Source: Bacteroidales bacterium
GTDB taxonomy: Bacteria > Bacteroidota > Bacteroidia > Bacteroidales > UBA932
DNA: 64,000 nt
Direction: 5' to 3'
Assembly (NCBI GenBank): GCA_017630215.1
Contig: JAGBVR010000007.1
Coordinates: 1 to 64,000, forward strand
Position numbers and translations under genes: made by a program
Notes under the pieces: generated by a model
Databases searched by the model: none
What the model saw: only the letters and a program-made list of their open reading frames with translations
Told to the model about the DNA's origin: nothing
In this document: piece after piece, positions 54,789 to 63,661 of the stretch
Layout: every line of letters starts with the position of its first letter
Numbering within the stretch: the first letter of the stretch is position 1

Positions 54789-54864
54789 GCCCGGTATCAT
54801 CCACCCTGGCACAAAGATATATAACGATTACAAAAACAACTCATTCAAGCGAAGCGACAGCAAG

Positions 54865-54889
54865 TCCTCCTCCCGAGGAGGAGGATTTT
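54865..54889 (+). terminator. Terminator after tldE
   Basis: TCCTCCTCC (54865-54873) pairs perfectly with GGAGGAGGA (54877-54885) across a 3-nt loop, followed by TTTT. Confidence 0.7.
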
Positions 54890-54941
54890 GAAAGAAGAGA
54901 CAATAAAGGAAAAATACAATTAAAGATATAACATTGAAAAT

Positions 54942-55529
54942 ATGAAGATTACTCAGAATGCGGTAGTGGAATTTTGCTACGAACTCGAGGTTGACGGACA
55001 GATCGTTGACCATACTACTAAGGAAAGACCTCTGGATTACATTCATGGAACAGGCAGTCTTCTGCCTAAACTCGAAGCTCATATAGAAGGTATGGAACCA
55101 GGATGTAAGTTCGATGTAACCCTATCGCCTGCCGATGGTTATGGTGAAATCGACCCTGACAGGATCATTGACCTTCCTAAAGCAGCATTCGAAGTGAACG
55201 GAGAGGTTCGCGAGGACCTTCTCGTACCTGGCAATACAATTCCTATGATCAGCCCTATGGGCGGTGTGATTCCGGGTGTAGTGCTCGAGGTAAGCGCAGA
55301 CAGCGTCAAGATGGACCTCAACCACCAGATGGCCGGCAAGACCCTTCATTTCACTGGTGAAGTACTTACAGTACGTGAAGCGACAGAGAAGGAACTTACC
55401 GAAGGACTTCACGGCGAGTTCGTTCACAGCTGCGGCTGTGGCGGATGCCATGGTGGAGATTGCGGCGGATGCGAAGGCGGTCATTGTGGCGAGGAACACG
55501 GCGAGGACTGCGGTTGCGGCTGCCACTAA
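54942..55529 (+). CDS. slyD: FKBP-type peptidyl-prolyl isomerase, SlyD-like, with Cys/His-rich tail
   Basis: A 195-residue SlyD-like chaperone and prolyl isomerase. The FKBP part (about 1-70 and 125-150) flanks an insert-in-flap domain (about 70-125), the SlyD layout (YELEVDGQIVDHT, GYGEIDPDRI, MISPMGGVIPGVV). The C-terminal 35 residues are almost entirely Gly, Cys and His (CGCGGCHGGDCGGCEGGHC), a metal-binding tail like the one by which SlyD delivers nickel to hydrogenase. No hydrogenase gene is visible here. It is followed after 3 bp by a glycosyltransferase gene. Confidence 0.9.
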   Translation: MKITQNAVVEFCYELEVDGQIVDHTTKERPLDYIHGTGSLLPKLEAHIEGMEPGCKFDVTLSPADGYGEIDPDRIIDLPKAAFEVNGEVREDLLVPGNTIPMISPMGGVIPGVVLEVSADSVKMDLNHQMAGKTLHFTGEVLTVREATEKELTEGLHGEFVHSCGCGGCHGGDCGGCEGGHCGEEHGEDCGCGCH

Positions 55530-55532
55530 AAG

Positions 55533-56630
55533 ATGAAGACTGCTGTAGTCATATTGAACTGGAACACGGAAGGATTTCTCAAGGAATTCCTTCCGGGTCT
55601 CTTACATTCGGTCGGGAAGGTTGACGGGGCAGAAGTCATCGTTGCGGACAATGCTTCCACAGACGAATCCCTAAAAGTAATGCAGGAGTTGTTTCCGCAG
55701 GTCAGGACTATTGCATTTGAAAAGAATTACGGATTTACCGGAGGATATAACAAAGCCTTTGAACAGATCGATTCTGAATATTTTGTCTTAATCAACTCAG
55801 ATATCGAAGTTACAGAGGGGTGGATCGGACCGATGGTGGATTGGATGGACACTCACCCCGAATGCGGAGCTTGCGCTCCCAAGCTGCACAGCTGGCAGGA
55901 AAGGGAAAAATTCGAATACGCCGGGGCTGCCGGAGGATATATTGACCGATTCGGCTATCCCTTCTGCAGAGGCCGCGTATTGAAGCACCTTGAAACGGAC
56001 AAAGGACAATACGACACTCCGAAGGATGTTTTCTGGGCCACAGGGGCCTGCCTCATGGTCAGAAGCAGTCTGTACAGAAAGCTCGGAGGACTGGATGAAA
56101 GATTCTTCGCGCATATGGAAGAGATTGACCTTTGCTGGAGAATGCAGCTGGAAGGATATAAGATATGCGTGGTTCCGCAATCTATTGTATATCACGTCGG
56201 TGGAGGTACTTTGCCAGCCACTTCCCCATTCAAGCTGTACCTTAATTTCAGGAATAACATCCTGATGTTGGAGAACAATCTTGCCAAGACCTTATCACTC
56301 GGATACAAAGATCTGCCGGCACAAGAGGCCGCGACCAAAGGCTGCAGGAAGGCGGCATGGCGTATCTTTATAAGAAAATGTCTGGATGGGATGTCAGCCG
56401 CAGTATATCTGCTGACATTGAAAACCGCTTGTTTCAAGGCAGTACTGAAAGCGCATAAGGATGCAGCTGATATGCTCATCAGACCTTCGAAAGAAGACGT
56501 AGCCACATATATCAGGGAGAACAAAGGGCAGGTACGAGGAATATACAGAAAGTGGATAATCACTTCTTCCATCCTGAAGGGAAAGAGAATATTCTCAAGC
56601 ATTAAGGACAAGGACTTTTATAATTTCTAA
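55533..56630 (+). CDS. Family 2 glycosyltransferase
   Basis: A 365-residue GT2 (GT-A fold) enzyme. The nucleotide-sugar domain starts AVVILNWNTEGF, with the ADNASTD segment (38-44), GFTGGYNKAF and the metal-binding NSD at 88-90 (FVLINSDIEV). The conserved FFAHMEEIDLCWRMQLEGYK block lies near 190-209 (core EEIDLCWRM). It resembles rhamnosyltransferases that act on cell-surface polysaccharide (inference), which would fit the dTDP-rhamnose genes at 5619-7064. It lies between slyD and trkA with 3-bp gaps on both sides. Confidence 0.9.
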   Translation: MKTAVVILNWNTEGFLKEFLPGLLHSVGKVDGAEVIVADNASTDESLKVMQELFPQVRTIAFEKNYGFTGGYNKAFEQIDSEYFVLINSDIEVTEGWIGPMVDWMDTHPECGACAPKLHSWQEREKFEYAGAAGGYIDRFGYPFCRGRVLKHLETDKGQYDTPKDVFWATGACLMVRSSLYRKLGGLDERFFAHMEEIDLCWRMQLEGYKICVVPQSIVYHVGGGTLPATSPFKLYLNFRNNILMLENNLAKTLSLGYKDLPAQEAATKGCRKAAWRIFIRKCLDGMSAAVYLLTLKTACFKAVLKAHKDAADMLIRPSKEDVATYIRENKGQVRGIYRKWIITSSILKGKRIFSSIKDKDFYNF

Positions 56631-56633
56631 GCT

Positions 56634-57992
56634 ATGAAAATCATTATAGCGGGAGCCGGTGAGGTCGGTTCACATCTGGCTAAGATGCTCAGCAATGAAG
56701 CTAATGACATCACCGTAATCGATGAAAGACAGGAAAGGCTGGATGCACTTGCGGCTACCACAGACGTGGTGACCGTCGAGGGTAATCCATCTGCTATCCA
56801 GACTTTGCAGGATGCCGGGGCGGCAACAGCCGATCTGTTCATCGCTGTAAATCCATCAGATTCCCAGGATGTGAATATTGTAAGTGCAATGCTCGCAAAG
56901 AAATTGGGCAGCAAGAAGGCGACGGCACGAATCAACAATGAGGAATACCTGTCGTACGAAAACAAGTATCTGTTCACAGAAATGGGTATTGACCTGATGT
57001 TCTACCCTGAAAAGATCGCTGCAGGAGAAATCGTAGACCTTCTGAAGAGGACCGCATCTACTGATTCCATGGATTTCGCTCGAGGTAAACTTCAAGTGGG
57101 AGTCTTCAAGCTGGAAGAGGATTCACCTCTGATAGGAATGAATATGATGGAATTCAGTCAGGTGGCTGCTGCTGACGGACTCAAGTTCCGAGTAGTCGCC
57201 ATAGCCCGCGGAAACGACACCATCATTCCTAAATTCGATACGAAGTTCAAATATCACGACCTTGTGTTCATCATATCAAAGCGAGAGGGAATGGATATGC
57301 TGATGAAATACATTGGCAAGAGGAATATCGAGGTCAACAGCGTGATGATTCTCGGAGGAAGTCCGATCGGTGAAATGGTTGCCAAGCAGATGGCCAAGGT
57401 ACTGGACTCTGTCAAGCTGATCGAGATGAACAAGGCAAAGTGCCTGGATCTGTCGGAAAAGCTCCCGAGCAATGTTATCGTCGTTAACGGTGACGGCCGC
57501 AACTCGGATATGCTTCTTGAAGAGTCCATCAAGGAATATGACGCCTTCGTGGCTGTGACGAATAATTCCGAGACTAACATCCTGGCCTGCGTCGCAGCCA
57601 AGAGTCTTGGAATCGCAAGGGTGATCGCAGAGGTGGAGAATATCGAATATATACGCTTGGCTGAGAGCATGGGTGTGGATGCTGTGATCAATAAGAAACT
57701 TATCACTGCCAGCCGTATCTTCAAGTTCACTCTTAGCAATAAGGTGAGATTCATCAAGTATATGAGCGGCACGAATGCAGAGGTACTGGAATATATCGTA
57801 GCTCCAGACACCGCTATAACGAAGAAACCTCTCAAGGATATGAATTTCCCTAAGAACGCCATCATCGGCGGAGTAATCAGGGGTAATGAATCATACATTG
57901 CCGTGGGTGATACTCATATTCAGGAATATGACAGGGTGGCGGTGTTTGCACTGCCGGAGGCTGTAAAGGAAGTGGATAAATTCTTTAAATGA
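56634..57992 (+). CDS. trkA: Trk potassium uptake regulator TrkA
   Basis: The cytoplasmic nucleotide-binding subunit of the Trk K+ channel. Its 452 residues form two tandem RCK units: the first Rossmann fold begins IIAGAGEVGSHLAKML (6-11 GAGEVG), the second MILGGSPIGEMVAKQM near residue 238, each followed by a RCK_C domain. The partner channel gene trkH does not follow; the next gene, across a 109-bp gap with an inverted repeat, is an ABC-F ATPase. Confidence 0.93.
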   Translation: MKIIIAGAGEVGSHLAKMLSNEANDITVIDERQERLDALAATTDVVTVEGNPSAIQTLQDAGAATADLFIAVNPSDSQDVNIVSAMLAKKLGSKKATARINNEEYLSYENKYLFTEMGIDLMFYPEKIAAGEIVDLLKRTASTDSMDFARGKLQVGVFKLEEDSPLIGMNMMEFSQVAAADGLKFRVVAIARGNDTIIPKFDTKFKYHDLVFIISKREGMDMLMKYIGKRNIEVNSVMILGGSPIGEMVAKQMAKVLDSVKLIEMNKAKCLDLSEKLPSNVIVVNGDGRNSDMLLEESIKEYDAFVAVTNNSETNILACVAAKSLGIARVIAEVENIEYIRLAESMGVDAVINKKLITASRIFKFTLSNKVRFIKYMSGTNAEVLEYIVAPDTAITKKPLKDMNFPKNAIIGGVIRGNESYIAVGDTHIQEYDRVAVFALPEAVKEVDKFFK

Positions 57993-58088
57993 TAAGATGG
58001 CATAGTATTACAAGGACCCCCGCCATCGCTGCGCTCAGGCACCCCCTAGCCGTGGGTGGCACGTCCTTTCCACACTATGCCATCTTAT
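57992..58088. repeat. 97-bp element with 15-bp perfect inverted ends
   Basis: ATAAGATGGCATAGT (57992-58006) is exactly mirrored at 58074-58088. A second stem, AAGGAC (about 58012-58017) with GTCCTT (58063-58068), lies inside, and the centre is rich in G and C. It fills the gap between trkA and the ABC-F gene. It could act as a transcript-end structure or be a small non-autonomous repeat; there is no U-tract, so it is not a simple terminator. Confidence 0.6.
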
Positions 58089-58101
58089 TGAAATAATTTA
58101 T

Positions 58102-59913
58102 ATGGCAAGTTATCTGCAGATCGAGAATATATCGAAGAGTTATGGTCCGAAGGTGCTTTTCGAGCATATCGGATTCAATATAAACGAGGGTGACAAGATC
58201 GCTCTCATTGCCCCTAATGGAACAGGCAAGACATCGTTGATGAGGATATTGGCAGGAAAGGACAAGTCCGATTCTGGCGGAAAGATCATGTTTCTAAAGG
58301 ACATCAAGATAGCATTTCTGGAGCAGGAATATGATTTCGACCCTGAGAAAGGCATCTTCGATCAGATAATGTCTTCCAGTACGGAATTCACCAAAGGGCT
58401 CGATCAGGAGCATTTTTGGGAATACGAACGCAGGGTTCTTAAATTCCTGACCAATTTCAATCTTACCGATCCCGACCAGAAGATGAAGGAACTCTCTGGC
58501 GGTGAGATAAAGAGAGTCGCCATCACTCAGATGCTGGCTACGGAGGCTGAATTCCTGATAATGGACGAGCCGACCAACCATCTTGACATCGATGCTATCG
58601 AGTTTCTCGAGGGATATCTCAGCCGTTCGCGCTGTACCTTGCTGATGGTGACCCATGACCGTTATTTCCTCGACAGGGTATGCAACATCGTGATGGAAAT
58701 GGATCACGGAGCTGTCTACACATACAAGGGCAATTACGAAAACTTCCTCGAAAAAAGAGAGGAAAGAATCGCCAATTACAATGCCGAGACCGACAAGGTA
58801 AGAAATATTCTCAGACGTGAGCTGGAGTGGATACGCAGCACCCCATGTGCACGTACCGGCAAGGCCAGATACCGCATAAATGCCTTCTACGACCTCAAGG
58901 ACAGAGCTTCACAGGTATATACCCAGAAACAAGTGAGCATGGAAGCCATGAAAGGATCCACCAGACTGGGTACAAAAATCATCAATTGCAAGGATCTGAG
59001 TTTCTATTATGGAGACCAGTGTTATCTGGACGGCTTCACCTACAATTTCCAGAGATATGAGAAAGTGGGAATCGTGGGTCGTAACGGAGCCGGCAAATCC
59101 ACTTTCCTGAATATAATTACAGGTCGGATGTTCGAAGATGATCCCGGTGTATTGACCGGAGTGCTCGAACGTGGAGAATCGTTGAAGATCGGATATTACC
59201 ACCAGAGCGGAATGTCATTCAACCCTCAGGACACAGTCCTTGACATCGTGAACGACACATGGCTCCTGAACAGGTTCCTCTTTCCTCACGAGATGCTGAA
59301 CAACAAGATCGAGAAACTCAGCGGAGGTGAGAAGCGCCGTCTATACTTGCTCACGATCCTTATGCAACAGCCTAACCTGCTGATACTCGACGAGCCAACA
59401 AACGACCTGGATATCGTGACATTGAATATTCTGGAGGAATATCTCAAGGAATTCAGCGGATCACTTATTATCGTATCACACGACCGTCACTTCCTCGACA
59501 AGCTCGTGGATCATCTGTTCATATTCTGTGGCAACGGACTTGTAAAGGACTTCGTAGGAAGCTACAGCGAGTACCGCGAATATATCAAGGAATTCGAAGC
59601 AGAACAGAGATCACTCGCACGTGCAGAGGAAAAGGCGGCAAAAGAGAAAGCTGCAAAAGAGGCTGCAAAGACTGTTGCAGCTGAAACACCGGCGAAGAAA
59701 AAGAAACTAAGTTACAAGGAACAACGGGAACTGGAGCAATTGGAGAAAGAACTGGAGTCTCTAGCTGAAGAAAAAGCTGATCTGGAAGGAAAACTCAGCA
59801 GTGGCACATTGCCTTTTAATGAGCTTCAGGCAGCATCTGAGAGAATCGGTCAGATCATGGAGCTTACAGACGAAAAAGAGCTCCGTTGGCTGGAGCTCTC
59901 TGAAAATCTGTAA
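58102..59913 (+). CDS. ABC-F family ATPase (Uup-like)
   Basis: A cytosolic 603-residue ABC-F protein with two nucleotide-binding domains and no membrane part. Domain 1 has Walker A APNGTGKT (37-44), the signature LSGGEIKR near 131 and Walker B MDEPTNHLD. The linker between domains contains the WIRSTPCARTGKAR segment. Domain 2 has GRNGAGKS near 328 and LSGGEKRR. A C-terminal coiled coil of charged Glu/Lys repeats (about 510-590) is like that of Uup. ABC-F proteins act on ribosomes. The stop codon abuts that of the convergent gene without a gap. Confidence 0.93.
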   Translation: MASYLQIENISKSYGPKVLFEHIGFNINEGDKIALIAPNGTGKTSLMRILAGKDKSDSGGKIMFLKDIKIAFLEQEYDFDPEKGIFDQIMSSSTEFTKGLDQEHFWEYERRVLKFLTNFNLTDPDQKMKELSGGEIKRVAITQMLATEAEFLIMDEPTNHLDIDAIEFLEGYLSRSRCTLLMVTHDRYFLDRVCNIVMEMDHGAVYTYKGNYENFLEKREERIANYNAETDKVRNILRRELEWIRSTPCARTGKARYRINAFYDLKDRASQVYTQKQVSMEAMKGSTRLGTKIINCKDLSFYYGDQCYLDGFTYNFQRYEKVGIVGRNGAGKSTFLNIITGRMFEDDPGVLTGVLERGESLKIGYYHQSGMSFNPQDTVLDIVNDTWLLNRFLFPHEMLNNKIEKLSGGEKRRLYLLTILMQQPNLLILDEPTNDLDIVTLNILEEYLKEFSGSLIIVSHDRHFLDKLVDHLFIFCGNGLVKDFVGSYSEYREYIKEFEAEQRSLARAEEKAAKEKAAKEAAKTVAAETPAKKKKLSYKEQRELEQLEKELESLAEEKADLEGKLSSGTLPFNELQAASERIGQIMELTDEKELRWLELSENL

Positions 59914-62157
59914 TTATCTATGTGTCGGGATGACATATCCCCTTGTCTGCTGAAGCACTCTGTCAGGATAGTTTGAAATGATGGCATCCACCTTCAGATC
60001 AAGTATTCTGGAGATATCTTCCGGCTTATCCACGGTCCAAGGAACTATCTTGATTCCCTTCTCACGGCATTTCTGCACGAGAGACTCATCTGTAATGGAG
60101 AAATGAGGACTGAGCCACTGAGGAGTAAACTTGAGCTTAGCCATAAAAGTATCAAACTCCCCTGCCTTGGCATCCACCAGATATGAAAGGATGAACTCAG
60201 GATATTTCTCATGCATATAATTGAGGGCTCTCACATCAAAGCTCTGCACCACGAGGCGGTCTCCAAGATGCTTCGAATGGAGGAACTTGCAGCATTCGCT
60301 TACGAATCTATCGTACGTAGGCCAGTTCTGTCCCTCTCCTTTTGCATCCTTCGACTTGATCTCGATATTGTATCTTACAGGTGAGAGCCCGTTCTCCTTC
60401 ACATAATTCTCGACAAAGTCAATAAGGTCTGAAGCAAGCGGTTTCACAGTCTTGATGCAAGCCTTCTCCGGCCACACTTCGCTGCTGCGACTACCCACAT
60501 CATACTTGGCCACCTCGCTGTAAGGCATCGTATAGATATATTCCTTAGGATCCTCCTTCCGGATATGGCTTCCATCAGGACGTATAGCATAACGGGAATG
60601 GAAGTAAGGATCATGTGACACGACGATCTGACCATCCTGACTGATCTGTAGATCGAGTTCGAGAGTATTTACTCCCATATCAAGAGCATGCTTCATAGCT
60701 TCGATGGTATTCTCAGGCATAAGTCCCGCACCACCTCTGTGTGCCTGCACATCGACATAATCAGTCATATCCACTTCGTATACCCATTTCTGACCGAAAC
60801 GACTTGTAACCGAAACAGTTACAGTCTTGGCATACTGGCTCGGAGTAGCTGCAAAATAATGCTCTCCCTCTCTGGTTGCCTTCCACGATGCCGGTTCTTT
60901 GCCTGTTGGCTCATACTTAGCCTTCATCTCGGCAATATGTAATGGAGAGTACTCTGTCACCTTATCCATCCTGCCCATAGGCTTGCCATCCTCGTACCAC
61001 TCTACCTTCCATGCTGGATCCCAGTCCCAGACATTGGCAATCACACTGTTCGGATGCTTGAGAGTCTGGCCCGGCTTGAAAATCTCGACCTGGAAATTCT
61101 TATCATGTCCGATAGCCTTGTAATACCATGTCAGCCTGCCAGCCTCCTTTGTGTATACCTTATATCCTCTCGGGCTGCCGTCAGCACAATGATAAGCATC
61201 CCACCATGTTCCACATATAGCTGGAATATTGTGCTCTGTCACATCATTGCTATAAGTATACGGTTTGCTCAGATGATTATGACCGGAAAGGAAGAGTACC
61301 TCATGACCTTCGACGAGATTGAGCATATCCGAGGCGCCAAGTATTCTCTTTCCGACATCACGTCCTGCGAGAGGAGAGTGCTGGGCTACATATACATCAG
61401 CATCTGCAGAAACATACTTCATCACTCCTCGTACAAAGGAAAGAACATGATCTGCATACCCTTCATTGTACCCTTTTTCTGCTGTATAGATAATGTCATC
61501 CACCGAGAAAAATATATCCTTGCCAATAAAGAAGGCATAATTTTCAGGACACATTCTCTTTCTGTATTCGGCAGAGCTCTGCAAATCACCTCCCTGGGCA
61601 CGTACATGGTCGTGGTTTCCGATCACAGGATAGAACGGAATGCCTGTACGGACGATCTCACGCTTCCAGTCATCCAGACGATCCGGCTGATCCCAGCTGA
61701 TATCTCCAAGAGCAACTCCCACTGCTGAAAGGCCGATTGACCTTGCAGTCTGCGACAGGTCCTCGAGAGGCTCGCCAGCGAACTGACTGAAATGTTCCTC
61801 CGAATATGGCTGAGGGTCTCCTACTGCAATGATCTTATAATCTCCTTTAGTATCAGTCTTTACCAGATCGAAAGTAAACTTTGATACCCCTTCCGCTCTT
61901 TTGAAGAAAGCAGGAACGCCTTCCGACCAGTCTCCTGCATATCCGGCAGGAGTCACGATATAAACGAACTGAGCATCATCCTTGATTTCGAAAGAGAATT
62001 TGCCGTTCTTACTGGTCTGGGTGAAATTTGTTCCGTCTGTAACAATGACTCCAGAAAGTTTTTCCTCACCGGAAACGACACTTCCGCTAACCTTTCGTGC
62101 ATCAGCAGAAAAACAGGCTGCTCCAAACGCCAGGAGCATGAATAAAATCTTCTTCAT
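59914..62157 (-). CDS. Calcineurin-like phosphoesterase fused to glycerophosphodiester phosphodiesterase domain
   Basis: A secreted 747-residue protein with a signal peptide (cleavage near FSADA, about residue 20). Residues about 20-100 form a beta-sandwich (SGSVVSGEEKLSGVIVTDG-like, core SGVIVTDG). The metallophosphoesterase part carries GDPQP (about 113), GDISWD, GNHDHV (about 179) and SGHNHLS (about 295). A beta-rich module follows to about 465, then a GDPD domain starts AHRGGAGLMPENT near 471, with ELDLQIS and SHDPYFHSR as metal ligands. It probably releases phosphate and glycerol phosphate from lipids or teichoic-like polymers outside the cell. It is followed upstream by a paralogue without the GDPD part. 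Confidence 0.88.
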   Translation of the reverse strand: MKKILFMLLAFGAACFSADARKVSGSVVSGEEKLSGVIVTDGTNFTQTSKNGKFSFEIKDDAQFVYIVTPAGYAGDWSEGVPAFFKRAEGVSKFTFDLVKTDTKGDYKIIAVGDPQPYSEEHFSQFAGEPLEDLSQTARSIGLSAVGVALGDISWDQPDRLDDWKREIVRTGIPFYPVIGNHDHVRAQGGDLQSSAEYRKRMCPENYAFFIGKDIFFSVDDIIYTAEKGYNEGYADHVLSFVRGVMKYVSADADVYVAQHSPLAGRDVGKRILGASDMLNLVEGHEVLFLSGHNHLSKPYTYSNDVTEHNIPAICGTWWDAYHCADGSPRGYKVYTKEAGRLTWYYKAIGHDKNFQVEIFKPGQTLKHPNSVIANVWDWDPAWKVEWYEDGKPMGRMDKVTEYSPLHIAEMKAKYEPTGKEPASWKATREGEHYFAATPSQYAKTVTVSVTSRFGQKWVYEVDMTDYVDVQAHRGGAGLMPENTIEAMKHALDMGVNTLELDLQISQDGQIVVSHDPYFHSRYAIRPDGSHIRKEDPKEYIYTMPYSEVAKYDVGSRSSEVWPEKACIKTVKPLASDLIDFVENYVKENGLSPVRYNIEIKSKDAKGEGQNWPTYDRFVSECCKFLHSKHLGDRLVVQSFDVRALNYMHEKYPEFILSYLVDAKAGEFDTFMAKLKFTPQWLSPHFSITDESLVQKCREKGIKIVPWTVDKPEDISRILDLKVDAIISNYPDRVLQQTRGYVIPTHR

Positions 62158-62163
62158 ATATCT

Positions 62164-63654
62164 TTACATTTTATATATTCCCGTATCCCTGAGCAGCTGA
62201 ACTGCATTTTCCGGCAGGTCTTCGCGAACCATCTTCTCTGCCTTCACATCCTTATACTTGCTCATATCCACATCACATTCCCACTTCTGGCCGAAGCGTC
62301 CGGTAACTACAACCTTCACATTCCTGGCATCCTTGCCTGGAACAGCAGAGAAATAATGCCAGTTCAGACGCGGCAGCTTGTAATCCGGAATTTTCTTGCC
62401 TTTGAATGCAGCATTGATATCCTTTATATAATTAGGCGAGAGATCAAAGACAGGTTCAAGAACGCCCATTGGCTTTCCATCCTGAAACCACTCCACCTTC
62501 CATGCAGAATCCCAGTCCCATACATTCGCGACTATTCCTTCAGGGTTAAGAGGAGTCTCTCCAGGCATGAAGAATTCCACCTGATAATCCTTATCCTTAC
62601 CCAATGATTTGTAATACCACTCGGTCTGACCGTCCTTGCATGTAAAAACCTTATATCCGCAAGGAGTTCCGTCCGTACAATAATATGTGTCCCACCATGA
62701 TGCGCAGATAGCTGCCACATTGTGCTCCACTATATTTTCCTCATATATCATATTATTTGAAATATGCGTATGGCCGGAAATGAAGCTTACTTTATGCCCA
62801 CGGACGATATCGAAGAATTCTTCCGTAGCTACAATCCACGGTTCTTCAGGAGTAAACCATCTGAAAACGGTTCCGTGCTGTATGACATAGAGGTCAGCCT
62901 CCTGAGGTACGAATTCCATGAATCCCTTGACCCATACAAGTACATGAGGTGCATAGCCCTCCTTATACTTTTTCTGAGTGTCATAGATGATATTGTCAAG
63001 ACAGATTACTGCATCCTTGCCGAGGAAGAATGCATAATTCTCAGGTCCCATCGCCTTTCTATAGGCAGCAGTAGTCTCCAGGTCACCTTTCAATGCAAGT
63101 TCGTGATCATGATTACCGACTACAGGATAGAAAGGAATCCCTGCACGAACAATCTCTTTCTTGTAATCCTCAAGAAGCTCGAGAGAATCCCAGCAGATAT
63201 CGCCAAGTATCACTCCTGCCACCGCTCCTTCAAGTTTGCCCGCAGTCTCAGTCAATTCCTGCATAGGCAGGGCTGAGAACTGGGAGAAATGCTTCTTGCT
63301 CTTGGTCTGGGGATCACTGACTGCAATGATAGAATAGTTTCCGGAATTGTCAGTCTTGATAAGATCAAAGACGAAATTGTCCTTTCCTTCAGCTCTCTGA
63401 TAGAATGCCGGCACACCGGAAGACCAGTCTGCCGCATATCCCGCAGGAGTCACGATATACACGAACTCCGCATCATCATTGATCTCGAAAGAGAATTTAC
63501 CATTTTTCTTTGTCTGTGTGAAGTGTTGACCGTCAGTGACGATCACATCTTTGAGATTTTCCTTTCCAGAAAACACTCTTCCGGTCACCTTTCTGGCCTG
63601 GGCCATGCCACTCACGGCAAGAAGAGTCATCAAAGTTATTACAAGTCTCTTCAT
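62164..63654 (-). CDS. Calcineurin-like phosphoesterase, secreted
   Basis: A 496-residue secreted protein (signal peptide ending MAQARK, about residue 20) homologous over its whole length to the first 450 residues of the neighbouring fusion protein. It has the N-terminal sandwich (GKENLKDVIVTDG) and the metallophosphoesterase motifs SDPQTKS, GDICWD, GNHDHE and SGHTHIS. The C-terminal beta module ends VVVTGRFGQKWECDVD, where the fusion protein continues into GDPD. The pair lies 6 bp apart and probably arose by tandem duplication; whether the GDPD domain was gained or lost is not visible. Confidence 0.88.
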   Translation of the reverse strand: MKRLVITLMTLLAVSGMAQARKVTGRVFSGKENLKDVIVTDGQHFTQTKKNGKFSFEINDDAEFVYIVTPAGYAADWSSGVPAFYQRAEGKDNFVFDLIKTDNSGNYSIIAVSDPQTKSKKHFSQFSALPMQELTETAGKLEGAVAGVILGDICWDSLELLEDYKKEIVRAGIPFYPVVGNHDHELALKGDLETTAAYRKAMGPENYAFFLGKDAVICLDNIIYDTQKKYKEGYAPHVLVWVKGFMEFVPQEADLYVIQHGTVFRWFTPEEPWIVATEEFFDIVRGHKVSFISGHTHISNNMIYEENIVEHNVAAICASWWDTYYCTDGTPCGYKVFTCKDGQTEWYYKSLGKDKDYQVEFFMPGETPLNPEGIVANVWDWDSAWKVEWFQDGKPMGVLEPVFDLSPNYIKDINAAFKGKKIPDYKLPRLNWHYFSAVPGKDARNVKVVVTGRFGQKWECDVDMSKYKDVKAEKMVREDLPENAVQLLRDTGIYKM

Positions 63655-63661
63655 ATCTGTG

